Assembly (NCBI RefSeq): GCF_014651615.1
Contig: NZ_BMXF01000002.1
Span: forward strand, 985,629-1,049,628
Direction of reading: 5' to 3'
DNA from: Persicitalea jodogahamensis
GTDB taxonomy: Bacteria > Bacteroidota > Bacteroidia > Cytophagales > Spirosomataceae
Length of the DNA: 64,000 nt
The notes beneath the pieces were generated by a model. It was not told the origin of the DNA, made no database searches, and worked only from the letters and a program-made list of their open reading frames with translations. Of this stretch, positions 43,127-52,381 are shown piece after piece; within the stretch, counting starts at the first letter, position 1; each line of letters starts with the position of its first letter. The position numbers and the translations under genes are program-made.

Positions 43127-44785
43127 CTATTGCCCGAGCTTTGGATTTACGTTGACTTCTGACTGCGGAATCGGCCACACGTAATCGTCGGCCCGGAAAT
43201 TCTTGGAAGTGACGAACCAGCGACTTCGATTCGTCGGATCTTTTTTCTTGGAAGTTTTGGGAAGTAGGGTAGAGTTCGGGAAAGGTGCACCCCAGAAATC
43301 TCCCGTAAGTACCTCCTCCCCAATTTTCCAACGGAATATGTCCCACAGGCGGTGGCCCTCAAAGGCCAGCTCGATTCGTCGCTCGTTGCGCATGATGGGT
43401 CGTAGCTGGGCGGCGGACATCGCTTTCAACGGCGGCAGATTGACGGACGGTCGGGTTCTGACTTTGTTGATCGTCATGTCCAGTAGTTCCTGCGTGATGG
43501 GCTTGCCTGCTTCCAGCTCGGCTTCCAGATAGCTCAGAAGTACCTCGGCGTAACGGATGATGGGAAAGTTTCCTCCGTAGTCATTACGCAGGTTGCCCGA
43601 AAAATCCTCAGTAAAAAACTTGCGTAGCCCGTAACCCGTCCGGGTGGCTTGCTTCGAATAAGTAAGTTGATCCAGCGACTGGGACGAATCGGGATGACAG
43701 ACGTACTTCCGCCCACCGAAGGTCGTTCCGTCCCATAGCAAATTATACCGAAAGCGAGGATCGCGATTTTTCCCCATATCACTGACATCAAACCGGGGAT
43801 CGGAATAGGAAAGCGGGGTACCGTCATCGAATCCGTAAGCGTCTGCCAGACTACCCAATGGGTTTACGATATGCCAGCCGGACAAAATTGCAGGGAAAGT
43901 GTGCTGGGGCAGACCGTTCGGGGCTTGCCCGGCCAGGTACTGCACGCTAAAAATGTTCTCGCTGCTGTTCTCATTAGTAGGCAGAAAGATGGAGCGATAG
44001 TCGGGGTCGATGATATTATCGCCCTTATCCATGATTTGCTTGAAGGCCGCAGCAGCCTCGGGGTATTTCTTCTCACTCAAAAGAATTCGGCCCAGAAAAC
44101 CCCAAGCCGCCTGCTTACTGGCTCTTCCTATTTCGCTATTTCCCAACTGGCCGAAAAACGGCAGTGCTTGCGCCGCGGCGGTCATTTCCGAAATCACGAA
44201 TTGCACAACCTCACTCTTGGGAGCTTTGTCCACGTTATTGGCCTCTTCGGGCGTCAGCGTTTTTTGCACCAAGGGGACTGAACCGAAGTACTGCGAAAGA
44301 TAAAAGTACTGCGTGGCCCTGACAAATCTGGCCTCTGCTTTCATACGGTCGATTTTGGCTTGGGCCATGGAGACTTTATCAATGTTTTCCAAGAAATCAT
44401 TACAGATGGTAATCCGCTCGTAAGAAGCCGACCAGTAGTTGCCCACCACCCCGTTATTGGGTAGCAGCGTACCGTTCGTCAAGCGATTTTGGTTGGCATT
44501 ATCGCCTCTTCTGTCGTAGGCGTTGTCGGTGGCATGTTCCAGGAATACGATACCTGTGTAAGACCACCAATCCGAAGGATTTACCGTGACATTATAAAGC
44601 AGGGATCCCCGATACATTCCCGTCAACGCGATGTTGGCGTTGGCTTCAGAAGTCCAAAAGTTACCCTTTGAGAAGGAGTTGGTAGGAAATTGTTCCAGTT
44701 CTTCTCCGCAAGAAAAGGAAAACAGCACCAGCAAGGCTATGAAAAGGCGACTGGCGCTTTTTGCCAGGTTTTTATAAGTTCTCAT
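43127..44785 (-). CDS. SusD/RagB-family nutrient-binding outer membrane lipoprotein (left locus)
   Basis: A 552-residue surface lipoprotein. Lipobox ends at Cys26 (LFSFSCGEEL). SusD pattern: the FWTSEANANIALTGMYRG start, helical TPR-like pairs (KAEARFVRATQYFYLSQYFG, near residue 150), KQAAWGFLGRILLSEKKYPEAAAAFKQIM, the RYAEVLLSYLEAELEAG segment and the final ERRIELAFEGHRLWDIFRW motif. It caps the SusC barrel and binds the substrate glycan or peptide. Encoded last in a sigma-FecR-SusC-SusD operon; only six bases from the SusC stop. Confidence 0.93.
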   Translation of the reverse strand: MRTYKNLAKSASRLFIALLVLFSFSCGEELEQFPTNSFSKGNFWTSEANANIALTGMYRGSLLYNVTVNPSDWWSYTGIVFLEHATDNAYDRRGDNANQNRLTNGTLLPNNGVVGNYWSASYERITICNDFLENIDKVSMAQAKIDRMKAEARFVRATQYFYLSQYFGSVPLVQKTLTPEEANNVDKAPKSEVVQFVISEMTAAAQALPFFGQLGNSEIGRASKQAAWGFLGRILLSEKKYPEAAAAFKQIMDKGDNIIDPDYRSIFLPTNENSSENIFSVQYLAGQAPNGLPQHTFPAILSGWHIVNPLGSLADAYGFDDGTPLSYSDPRFDVSDMGKNRDPRFRYNLLWDGTTFGGRKYVCHPDSSQSLDQLTYSKQATRTGYGLRKFFTEDFSGNLRNDYGGNFPIIRYAEVLLSYLEAELEAGKPITQELLDMTINKVRTRPSVNLPPLKAMSAAQLRPIMRNERRIELAFEGHRLWDIFRWKIGEEVLTGDFWGAPFPNSTLLPKTSKKKDPTNRSRWFVTSKNFRADDYVWPIPQSEVNVNPKLGQ

Positions 44786-44791
44786 AATATT

Positions 44792-47700
44792 TTAAAGTTT
44801 GAGGTTGATACCAAAGGTTACCGTTCTGAGAATGGGGTAATACGCACCGTTGCCATTATTGCCGGATCCGGGGATATCCACTCCATTGATTTCGGGATCC
44901 CAGCCCTGACGGTACTTGCTGAATGTAAGAAGGTTTTCAGCGCTTACATAGATTCTGGTTCGACTGATGTGCAGGGGTTTGAGCCAATTTTCAGGCAAAC
45001 TGTAGCCTAACTGTAAATTTTTAATTCGTAGGTAAGAAGAGTTCAATACCCAGAAATCCGAATCGACGGTATTGGGCGTTCCGCTGTTGGTAATCACTTC
45101 CAGACGTGGGTAGTCAGGGTAACGGGTTGGATTGTCAGGATTGAAGCGACCGTCCATCTGCCAGCGTTGAATATTTCCAAGATTGTTGAAGGCATAGCCC
45201 GCATAGCCACCCAGTTGGCCGCTCACGCCCGCCACGCCTTGCAGGAAAGTCGAGAAGTCAAATGATTTGTAGGTAAATCCAAGGTTGGCTCCAAAGGTAT
45301 ATTTCGGAATCTGGCTTCCGAGGTAGGTGCGGTCATAGGTGGGGTCTACCTTTCCATCCGGTACTCCCTCCGGGCCACTGATATCCTTATAGCGGATGTC
45401 GCCAGGTTCGGCCTTGGGGGTAACCTTAGTTTGGTCAGGCCATTGGGTAATGTCATCCTGGTTAAGGAACACGCCATCGGAAAGATACCCGTAGAACATC
45501 TGCATCGGATAGCCAATAAACAAATTGGATCCATTGCCTACCAGGCCGTTGGGTTGGGTAACGTTACCTAAACCAAGCGTAACCACCTCGTTGTTAATAA
45601 TTGAGAAATTAGCATTGAACGAATAGCCAAAATCCTTAATGCGGTTTCTGTGGCTCAGGTCAAATTCCCAGCCTTTATTGCTCATTGCTCCGGTGTTGGT
45701 TTCTCCAATATTGACTCCTAACACTGAAGATACGCTCGAAGAAGGTCTGAATAAAATGTCGTCGGTCTGCCGGTCAAAGTACGTGACGTTGAACAACAAC
45801 TTGTTATTGAAAAAGCCGGATTCGACGCCGAGATCGAAAGTTGTGGTGCTTTCCCACTTGATGTTGGGGTCAGTGTAGTTGGCATAAGCCGCTCCGATGT
45901 TAAGTGTGTTGCCAAAGGGGTAGTTTCGGCCCGCCGCCAGCACCTGCTGGTAGGGGTAGTTTCCGATGTTCTGATTACCTAGCACACCATAGGAGGCTTT
46001 CAGCTTCAAATTGGAAAGCCAGGGGATAGACTTCATAAAGTCCTCCTGGCCTAAGCGCCAGCCAACGGCAGCCGAGGGAAAAAGAGCGTATTTCTGGCCA
46101 TCCGGGAAGCGGGACGATCCGTCGTTCCTGACCGTCACCTCGACGAGGTACTTTTCCATAAAACTGTACTTCAAACGCGAGAATACCGACTGGATCGCCC
46201 AGGCTGCGTCAAATCCGCCATTCTGCTGGTTTTCAAGACCTCCCAGGTCCAATACGGTATATTGGTTGCTGGGAAAATCCTGGCGGTAAGAATTGAAGTA
46301 GGAGAAATCCTGCTGTTCAAAAGAGTAACCCAATAGAGCGCTGAAAAAATGATTTTTAAGTTCCCTGTTGTACTCACCCGTGAACTGCATCGTCTTGTAA
46401 ATCTGCTTATTGCTTTCCTGATTCAAGGACGACTGGTTGAGGGTGATCTGGTCGGTGAGCCTTTGCGAAGCGTAGTAGGAACGCTCCTCAAGCAGCGAGA
46501 AGTTATACCCGCCAATGGCCGAAAAAATCAGGCCGGGCAAAGGCTTCCAATCCAGCTTAGTATTGATCCCGAATCGTGAAGTGGGAGCCCGACGGTAGGA
46601 ATCGGAGGCCAGCCAGGCAGCCGGAGTCCCTCCACTTTCGGGTCCTAAACCAAAATCACCATTGGAGGCCTGGCCCAGGAAAATAGCCGGGTATCGTACG
46701 GCATTTTGGATGAGCTGGTTAGTGATATCTCCGCCTTTGTTTCCCGTAGCCTGCGGCTCATCTCTTTTATCAATGGAACCGGAGAGGCGGGTAGTTATCT
46801 CGAAATGGTTGCCGATTTTGTTTTGCAGATTCAACCGTTGGTTAAATCGCTGGTACTTGTTCTTGGGAACGATTCCCTGCTGTTGCAAAATACCGCCGGA
46901 CAGAAAGAATTTATTGTTCTCGTTGCCGCCGTTGAGCGTGATCGTGTGCTGGGTTTGCTGTCCGCTGCTTGAGAACAAATCTTCTAAAAATCGGGTGTTT
47001 GGGTAATTGTCAGGGTCATTCTGAGCCCGGTACTTTGCGATCTCTTCCGCCGGAAAGCTATTACTCCCCGAGGCAATGTTGAACATCTCGGCGTATTCCC
47101 ATGAATTGACGAAATCAGGTAGTTTGGTCGCGGTGTTGAACCCGGTATAGCCGTCATAGCTGACGGACAACTTATCCGAAACGCCCATTTTCGTGGTGAT
47201 CAGAACGACCCCATTCGCCGAACGAGCGCCATAAATGGCCGCCGATGAGGCATCTTTCAGGACCGAAATGGTCTTGATGTCATTGGGATTGACATCGTTC
47301 ATGTCACCCGGAATGCCGTCGATCAGCACCAGTGCATTGGGCGTTGCACCAAAAGAACCCACGCCCCGAACCCGAATGGTACCCCCATTTACGCCGGGAC
47401 GACCGGTATTCTGGGTAACGGTAACTCCGGGCATCTGGCCAGTTATGGCTTGTGATACCTGAGTCACGGGCCGATTTTCAAGCTGTTTTTCCCCGATTTG
47501 GGAAACTGAGCCAATCACATTCACTTTCTTCTGCGTGCCGTAACCCACGACAACTACCTCATCGAGAGCGCTTTCGTCGGGTAGGAGGGATAAGTTTATA
47601 GTACTTTGGCTGCCTACGGTTACTTCCTGGCTCTTGTAGCCCACAAAACTGAAAACAAGTACCGCCGTTTGATCGGGCACATTGAGCGAAAAGTCGCCCT

Positions 47701-48214
47701 GCGTGTCGGTCGTAGTGCCGCGTTGGGTACCTCTCAGCACTACACTTACGCCGGGTAGCGGACCGCCATTCTCGTCGGTAACTTTGCCGTTCACAGTGAT
47801 GTCTACGTTTTTAGTTGAGCTGTTTTTGGACATACTGCCTTTTTCGGCACCTTCGTATTTTTTCAGTACAATAAAATCCCCCGAAACTTCGTACGCCAGT
47901 CCGTTGGGAAGTAGTAATCCATTCAGCACGCTGCCCAGCGCTTCATCCTTTGCATTGACAGAAACACGCTTGTTCGTTGAGACAAGCTGCGGAATGTAGG
48001 CAAAACGCACATTGGCTGCTTTTTCCAGGCTTCGCAACACTGCGGGTAGTTTTTGATTCTGGATTTGCACCGTGATTTTCTGATCCAGAACTTTTTGCGC
48101 CATGCCATCGCGAGCCAGAGAAAGGCTCGCAAAAATGAGAACGAAGGCGCATTGCAAAAAAGCAATGCCCATCATTCTGCGCGGTTGAGGAAATAGGAGT
48201 AGTAAGTTTTGCAT
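44792..48214 (-). CDS. SusC/RagA TonB-linked outer membrane transporter with STN domain (left locus)
   Basis: A 1140-residue transporter. After the signal peptide (LIFASLSLARDGMAQ, to about residue 39) comes an STN signalling domain (KITVQIQNQKLPAVLRSLEK to SGDFIVLKK, about 45-120), a CarboxypepD_reg domain (GKVTDENGGPLPGVSVVLRG), the TonB-box region and plug (ALDEVVVVGYGTQKK, IRVRGVGSF, LVLIDGIPGDM, IYGARSANGVVLITTK) and the 22-strand barrel, ending AENLLTFSKYR and ILRTVTFGINL. The STN domain allows signalling to the FecR encoded upstream. ATG 48214 is preferred; an in-frame ATG at 48283 lies only five bases past the FecR stop. Confidence 0.95.
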   Translation of the reverse strand: MQNLLLLFPQPRRMMGIAFLQCAFVLIFASLSLARDGMAQKVLDQKITVQIQNQKLPAVLRSLEKAANVRFAYIPQLVSTNKRVSVNAKDEALGSVLNGLLLPNGLAYEVSGDFIVLKKYEGAEKGSMSKNSSTKNVDITVNGKVTDENGGPLPGVSVVLRGTQRGTTTDTQGDFSLNVPDQTAVLVFSFVGYKSQEVTVGSQSTINLSLLPDESALDEVVVVGYGTQKKVNVIGSVSQIGEKQLENRPVTQVSQAITGQMPGVTVTQNTGRPGVNGGTIRVRGVGSFGATPNALVLIDGIPGDMNDVNPNDIKTISVLKDASSAAIYGARSANGVVLITTKMGVSDKLSVSYDGYTGFNTATKLPDFVNSWEYAEMFNIASGSNSFPAEEIAKYRAQNDPDNYPNTRFLEDLFSSSGQQTQHTITLNGGNENNKFFLSGGILQQQGIVPKNKYQRFNQRLNLQNKIGNHFEITTRLSGSIDKRDEPQATGNKGGDITNQLIQNAVRYPAIFLGQASNGDFGLGPESGGTPAAWLASDSYRRAPTSRFGINTKLDWKPLPGLIFSAIGGYNFSLLEERSYYASQRLTDQITLNQSSLNQESNKQIYKTMQFTGEYNRELKNHFFSALLGYSFEQQDFSYFNSYRQDFPSNQYTVLDLGGLENQQNGGFDAAWAIQSVFSRLKYSFMEKYLVEVTVRNDGSSRFPDGQKYALFPSAAVGWRLGQEDFMKSIPWLSNLKLKASYGVLGNQNIGNYPYQQVLAAGRNYPFGNTLNIGAAYANYTDPNIKWESTTTFDLGVESGFFNNKLLFNVTYFDRQTDDILFRPSSSVSSVLGVNIGETNTGAMSNKGWEFDLSHRNRIKDFGYSFNANFSIINNEVVTLGLGNVTQPNGLVGNGSNLFIGYPMQMFYGYLSDGVFLNQDDITQWPDQTKVTPKAEPGDIRYKDISGPEGVPDGKVDPTYDRTYLGSQIPKYTFGANLGFTYKSFDFSTFLQGVAGVSGQLGGYAGYAFNNLGNIQRWQMDGRFNPDNPTRYPDYPRLEVITNSGTPNTVDSDFWVLNSSYLRIKNLQLGYSLPENWLKPLHISRTRIYVSAENLLTFSKYRQGWDPEINGVDIPGSGNNGNGAYYPILRTVTFGINLKL

Positions 48215-48287
48215 AAAGATTTGGGTTAGATAATGGAAAATTGATAAGGCTTTTAGGAAAGAATTCAGGCGGATCGGCGCCATCGTA

Positions 48288-49397
48288 TTACATGCACCCT
48301 GACCCTGTTATCACGATTCTGGTTTCAAAGACTTCGTAGGTGGCGCCAATGGTCTGACACACGATATCGAGTTTACGAAAGAGGGGTTCTGCACCCAGCG
48401 GTGCGGTAATGTTGCAACCTGTCAGGGCCTTGTCCTTGTATTCGATTTTTACGCCGTAAGATGTTTCCAGCGTTTTGAATACATCCACTACGGCTACATT
48501 CTGAAAATTGAAATCAGATTTACTCTCGGCAGGTTTGACGGGAGCGGTCTTCGGCACGCGACTGGCAGAAAAACCTTTCTTGACTTTATCGTAGCTGGCT
48601 TGCTGGTTTGCGGTAAGTATCAGCATTTCCTCAGGTTTTCCCTGCTGCGACTCGCGGAATTTTTCCAGCGTGAACACCTTCACTTTGCCCGTGCGGACTT
48701 CCACCGTCGGCGTTTGGTTCTGGGCAAAAGCATCGACAAAAAAACTGGTGCCGACTACCTTCGTGACCAGATTCTCGGCAAAAACCAGGAATGGCCTGGT
48801 CGTGTCTTCCGCTACTTCAAAATAGGCTTTGCCAGACAGAAAAACTTCCCGCTTTGAATCCTCGAAAGCTTTTCCATAGCTAAGCCGACTGTCGGGATAC
48901 AACACGATCCGGCTGCCGTCGCTCAACTCAATATTTAAAGGCTTTCCAGTCTCATTCTTTCGCTCAACCAGTGGTATGTTGGATTCCAGTGCCTGGGCCG
49001 AATAAGTCGCGGGCGCTTCGTTTCCTTTCCAGAATGCGAGCCATCCCACACCCAATACCACGAGGACAACGGCGGCAGCCCTAAGCCACCCCCATATGGG
49101 GCTAAGGTTTGCTTCCGGTAGTTCTTCCTCGCTTGGTTCATCATAGACACCCGGCGCAGTTGCCTCATTGATGGCCAGCCATATCCGCCGTCCCTGCTCA
49201 TCGGTAGGGATGGATTGCGACTCATGCAGTGCCAGAAAAAGTGAGCGGGCGGCTTTCAAAGTTGGTTTTTGTTCCGGATACCGCTCCTGAAATGCCTGCC
49301 AGAATTTTTCTGCTTCGGGATTTTCGGTTGATACCCACGTCCTGAACTGATTGTCGTGAATGAATTCTTCAACGGTGTAGTGCTGGTAGTTTTCCAA
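48288..49397 (-). CDS. FecR-family anti-sigma factor (left locus)
   Basis: A 369-residue inner-membrane regulator. Cytoplasmic N-terminal domain (HYTVEEFIHDNQFRTWVSTE, residues about 6-95), one membrane helix (WLRAAAVVLVVLGVGWLAFW, about 104-123), a FecR domain (NIELSDGSRIVLYPDSRLSY, VFLSGKAYFEVAED, VVGTSFFVDAF) and a C-terminal STN-like domain (FQNVAVVDVFKTLETSYGVKIEY). It should hold the sigma factor until the SusC STN domain signals. The start is TTG at 49397: no in-frame ATG precedes a stop upstream, and the N-terminus aligns with that of the right-hand FecR (YNHYHVSEFVLDD). Confidence 0.9.
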   Translation of the reverse strand: MENYQHYTVEEFIHDNQFRTWVSTENPEAEKFWQAFQERYPEQKPTLKAARSLFLALHESQSIPTDEQGRRIWLAINEATAPGVYDEPSEEELPEANLSPIWGWLRAAAVVLVVLGVGWLAFWKGNEAPATYSAQALESNIPLVERKNETGKPLNIELSDGSRIVLYPDSRLSYGKAFEDSKREVFLSGKAYFEVAEDTTRPFLVFAENLVTKVVGTSFFVDAFAQNQTPTVEVRTGKVKVFTLEKFRESQQGKPEEMLILTANQQASYDKVKKGFSASRVPKTAPVKPAESKSDFNFQNVAVVDVFKTLETSYGVKIEYKDKALTGCNITAPLGAEPLFRKLDIVCQTIGATYEVFETRIVITGSGCM

Positions 49398-49546
49398 GGG
49401 TAAATGATTGTTCAGCGGCAGCGACCGCTAACGGTTATAGAATGATAAAGACGTTATGATCCTGACATGACCCATTTGAATGCAATTTTTTTATATAAAA
49501 GCACCGAATGGCAAATGATTGAAGTCCCCCGATGCAACGGTTGTTG

Positions 49547-50146
49547 TCAGGAGAGAAAAAGAAAGAGCAAAATCGCACCGAGGCAGGCTTTGAGAAGACT
49601 GGAGCTTCCTCGCAATGTGGTCATGGCATTGAACAGAGTGTTGCGGACCGTCTTTTCTGTAACACCCATGATGAGGGCGATCTCATGGGTCGAGAAGTTT
49701 TCGTAGTACCGCAGCATGACCACTTCACGCTGTCGTTTAGGAAGGTTTTCGATGAGGGATTTCAACCGGCGGGTCAGTAGCGATTCTTCGCTCTCTGCAC
49801 CAAAGTCAGGTGAATGAATAAGACTGTTTTCAGAACCGTCAGTCTGGAATACATCCTGATGCTGAAGCCGTTTTTCGCGTTCTGACAGACGCCGGATGTT
49901 GCGGCGCAGACTGCGAAAAAGGTAGAATTTGATATTGTCAACTTCGGATAAGTTTTCACGGGTGCGCCACAGGTTGATGAAAAGATCCTGAATGGCGTCT
50001 TCCGTCAGAGATACGTCCACCAGGAATTGCTTGCCATAGGAATAGAGCTGCCGGTAATGCTGCTCAAATATCCTGGCAAATGCTTCGCGGTCGCCGGCGC
50101 GGAACATGTTCCAAATTTCCAGATCTGTCTGTAAAGTTATTTTCAA
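49547..50146 (-). CDS. FecI-type ECF RNA polymerase sigma factor (left locus)
   Basis: A sigma-70 family protein of about 199 residues. Region 2: MFRAGDREAFARIFEQHYRQLYSYG and LTEDAIQDLFINLWRTR; region 4: LIENLPKRQREVVMLRYYENFSTHEIALIMGVTEKTVRNTLF, a complete helix-turn-helix. It should direct RNA polymerase to the SusCD operon. No ATG lies at the expected place; TTG at 50146 gives an N-terminus like that of the right-hand sigma factor, while TTG 50182 lies within the -7 element and ATG 50107 would cut region 2. Confidence 0.88.
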   Translation of the reverse strand: MKITLQTDLEIWNMFRAGDREAFARIFEQHYRQLYSYGKQFLVDVSLTEDAIQDLFINLWRTRENLSEVDNIKFYLFRSLRRNIRRLSEREKRLQHQDVFQTDGSENSLIHSPDFGAESEESLLTRRLKSLIENLPKRQREVVMLRYYENFSTHEIALIMGVTEKTVRNTLFNAMTTLRGSSSLLKACLGAILLFLFLS

Positions 50147-50179
50147 GTTAAAACGCGTTGTTAAACACTGAAAAGTACA

Positions 50180-50187
50180 CAAATATA
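50180..50187 (-). promoter_or_regulatory. Candidate -7 element of the left sigma gene (TATATTTG)
   Basis: On the minus strand TATATTTG matches TAnnTTTG exactly. A TTG lies 26 bases upstream, slightly beyond the normal 17-23 spacing. It precedes the chosen start by about 34 bases. Confidence 0.4.
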
Positions 50188-50329
50188 CAACAATGGTTCT
50201 ACGATTGTTTGGTCAATCGTGCTTTACAAAACCTGTTTTGCAGGAAAAATCGGCCAGCGAAATGGGTAATGGAAGGACTTCTCTATCTCTATTGATGCAA
50301 AAGCTTTTCTAATTATCTGAGATATTCCC

Positions 50330-52282
50330 ATGACCCCCGACAAAAATACCCGCCGTCAATTTATAAAAAAAACCTCCGGGCTGGCCCTGGCCGCATACCT
50401 GCCATCGCTATACGCCAGCGCGTACGATAAGATGAACGATCCGTTTCCGTTCGGAACCGAGCGGGGCAAGCCGTTGGACGCCTGCGCCACCGGCGAATGG
50501 TGGAACTGGAAGGGGGACAAACAGATGAGCCGCTTCATGCAGGAGCGGCCCCGTGATAAGGTGATCGCCTACGCAGTGTACACCCACGACCGGGGCGTGC
50601 TGAAAATGACCGCCCAGCTTTTTCCATTGTATCCCAATGAGCCCGAAGCTGTGACGCTGGAAATGAAGATGAACGGCAAATGGAAGAAAATTGCTCAGGA
50701 GAAAATCGTCTATCCCGGGTGGAGTGCCCATTTCCGGGTCAAGAAGTGGGATGATACGGCCGAAGTACCCTACCGGGTGAGTCTGGGAAAGCAAGCGACT
50801 TTCGAGGGAACCATACGGCCCGATCCGATCAATCAGGATGAAATCAAGATCGCGACGATGTCGTGCAACTCCCCGAGAGATGAAACCGTTGAGGCGCGGA
50901 ACGAGTACATCGAAAACCTGAAGCACCATGATCCCGATATCTTATTTTTTGCGGGTGACCAATCGTACGTCCACCAGTACCACACCTACGGAATACTACT
51001 ATTCGGCGTGCAGTTTGCCGAGATCATGAAAGACCGCCCCGTCATCATGATTCCCGACGATCACGATGTAGGGCAGGGAAACTTCTGGGGCGCAGGCGGC
51101 GGCGTGGCCGACAGCCCGGCGGGCGATACGGGGGGGTACTATTATCCGCCGGAATACGTCAAGATGGTGGAACGCTGCCAGACCTGGCACTTGCCGGATG
51201 CCTACGACCCGACACCCATCAAGCAGGGGATCGGTGTATACTATACTAATCTCAAAATCGGCGGGGTGGATTTTGCCATCGTCGAAGACCGTAAGTTCAA
51301 GACTGGGCCTAACGGCACCATTCCCAAAATGGGACCACGTCCCGACCACATCGTGGATCCCGCTTACGACCGAAAGGCGGTGGATGTGCCAGGCTTAGAA
51401 CTGTTGGGTGAGCGGCAGATCAAGTTTTTGCACGAATGGGGGCAGAACTGGGAAGGTGCCGAAATGAAAGCCGTTTTATCCCAAACGGCCTTCTGTGGGG
51501 CTGTCCACCTGCACGGAACTATGGAGAACCGACTGCTGGCCGACCTCGACTGCAACGGCTGGCCGCAAACGGGCCGCAATAATGCCCTGCGGGAACTGCG
51601 CCGCTGCGGAGCTACGCACCTCTGTGGCGATCAGCACCTGAGCGTGATCGTGAAACATGGCATCGATACCTACCGCGACGGGCCCATGTCGTTTACCAAT
51701 CCGGCCTTGGTCAACACCGTCTATGGCCGCTGGTGGTGGCCGCTGGATGAGAAGGCGGGCGGTGGCGAACCCATAAACAATGCACTTCCCTGGACGGGTG
51801 ACTACGAGGATGGTCTAGGCAACAAGATTACGATGTACGCCTACGCCAATCCCAAGCCTAAGAATGGCAAAGAATTGGCCGAAAACCGGAACGCCCGCGC
51901 CGATGGCTACGGACTGGTGCGTTTCAACAAAAAGACAAGGGAAATTACATTTGAATGCTGGCCCCGCTTTGCCGCAGCTGCGCTGGGCGATGGCGAGCAG
52001 TTTCCCGGCTGGCCTAGGAGATTCCCGGTAACAGAAAATGACGGCCGTAAAGTGACGGGCTACCTACCCACTTTAAAATTCACTACCGAAAATCCGGTAG
52101 TTCAGGTGGTGGACGAGGCTTCGGGCGAAATCTTATATACCGAGCGGGTGCAGGGAAAAGAGTACCAACCGAGGGTATTTGGCGAGGGTACTTTCACGGT
52201 GAAAGCAGGTAAGGACCGGCCCGATAAGGTAGTTGGGAAGAACGTGAAAATAGGAAAAGGGACGATGGAGGTAAAGGGGTAA
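50330..52282 (+). CDS. PhoD-type alkaline phosphatase/phosphodiesterase-like metallophosphatase, Tat-exported
   Basis: A 650-residue exported protein with a twin-arginine signal (TRRQFIKKTSGLALAA, Arg8-Arg9). A beta domain (residues about 60-165) precedes the metallophosphatase domain: IATMSCNSPRDE, LFFAGDQSY (metal Asp), MIPDDHDVGQGN (Asp-His pair), AIVEDRKFK, and ATHLCGDQHLSV (metal His). PhoD enzymes use Ca/Fe to release phosphate from monoesters and diesters outside the cytoplasm. It is unusually long; the extra C-terminal region (about 540-650) is beta-rich. It lies between two Sus loci. Confidence 0.88.
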   Translation: MTPDKNTRRQFIKKTSGLALAAYLPSLYASAYDKMNDPFPFGTERGKPLDACATGEWWNWKGDKQMSRFMQERPRDKVIAYAVYTHDRGVLKMTAQLFPLYPNEPEAVTLEMKMNGKWKKIAQEKIVYPGWSAHFRVKKWDDTAEVPYRVSLGKQATFEGTIRPDPINQDEIKIATMSCNSPRDETVEARNEYIENLKHHDPDILFFAGDQSYVHQYHTYGILLFGVQFAEIMKDRPVIMIPDDHDVGQGNFWGAGGGVADSPAGDTGGYYYPPEYVKMVERCQTWHLPDAYDPTPIKQGIGVYYTNLKIGGVDFAIVEDRKFKTGPNGTIPKMGPRPDHIVDPAYDRKAVDVPGLELLGERQIKFLHEWGQNWEGAEMKAVLSQTAFCGAVHLHGTMENRLLADLDCNGWPQTGRNNALRELRRCGATHLCGDQHLSVIVKHGIDTYRDGPMSFTNPALVNTVYGRWWWPLDEKAGGGEPINNALPWTGDYEDGLGNKITMYAYANPKPKNGKELAENRNARADGYGLVRFNKKTREITFECWPRFAAAALGDGEQFPGWPRRFPVTENDGRKVTGYLPTLKFTTENPVVQVVDEASGEILYTERVQGKEYQPRVFGEGTFTVKAGKDRPDKVVGKNVKIGKGTMEVKG

Positions 52283-52324
52283 ATATGATTGCAAACAACG
52301 TTTTCAAATTGATTGATATAGCAG

Positions 52325-52356
52325 AAAAGGCTTCTACGTGATGTAGAAGCCTTTTT
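52325..52356. terminator. Strong bidirectional terminator between convergent genes
   Basis: AAAAGGCTTCTAC at 52325-52337 pairs perfectly with GTAGAAGCCTTTT from 52343, around a five-base loop, with U tracts on both strands. It serves both the PhoD gene and the facing receptor gene. Confidence 0.85.
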
Positions 52357-52381
52357 AGTTAACAAGCAAAAATGGTAGTTT

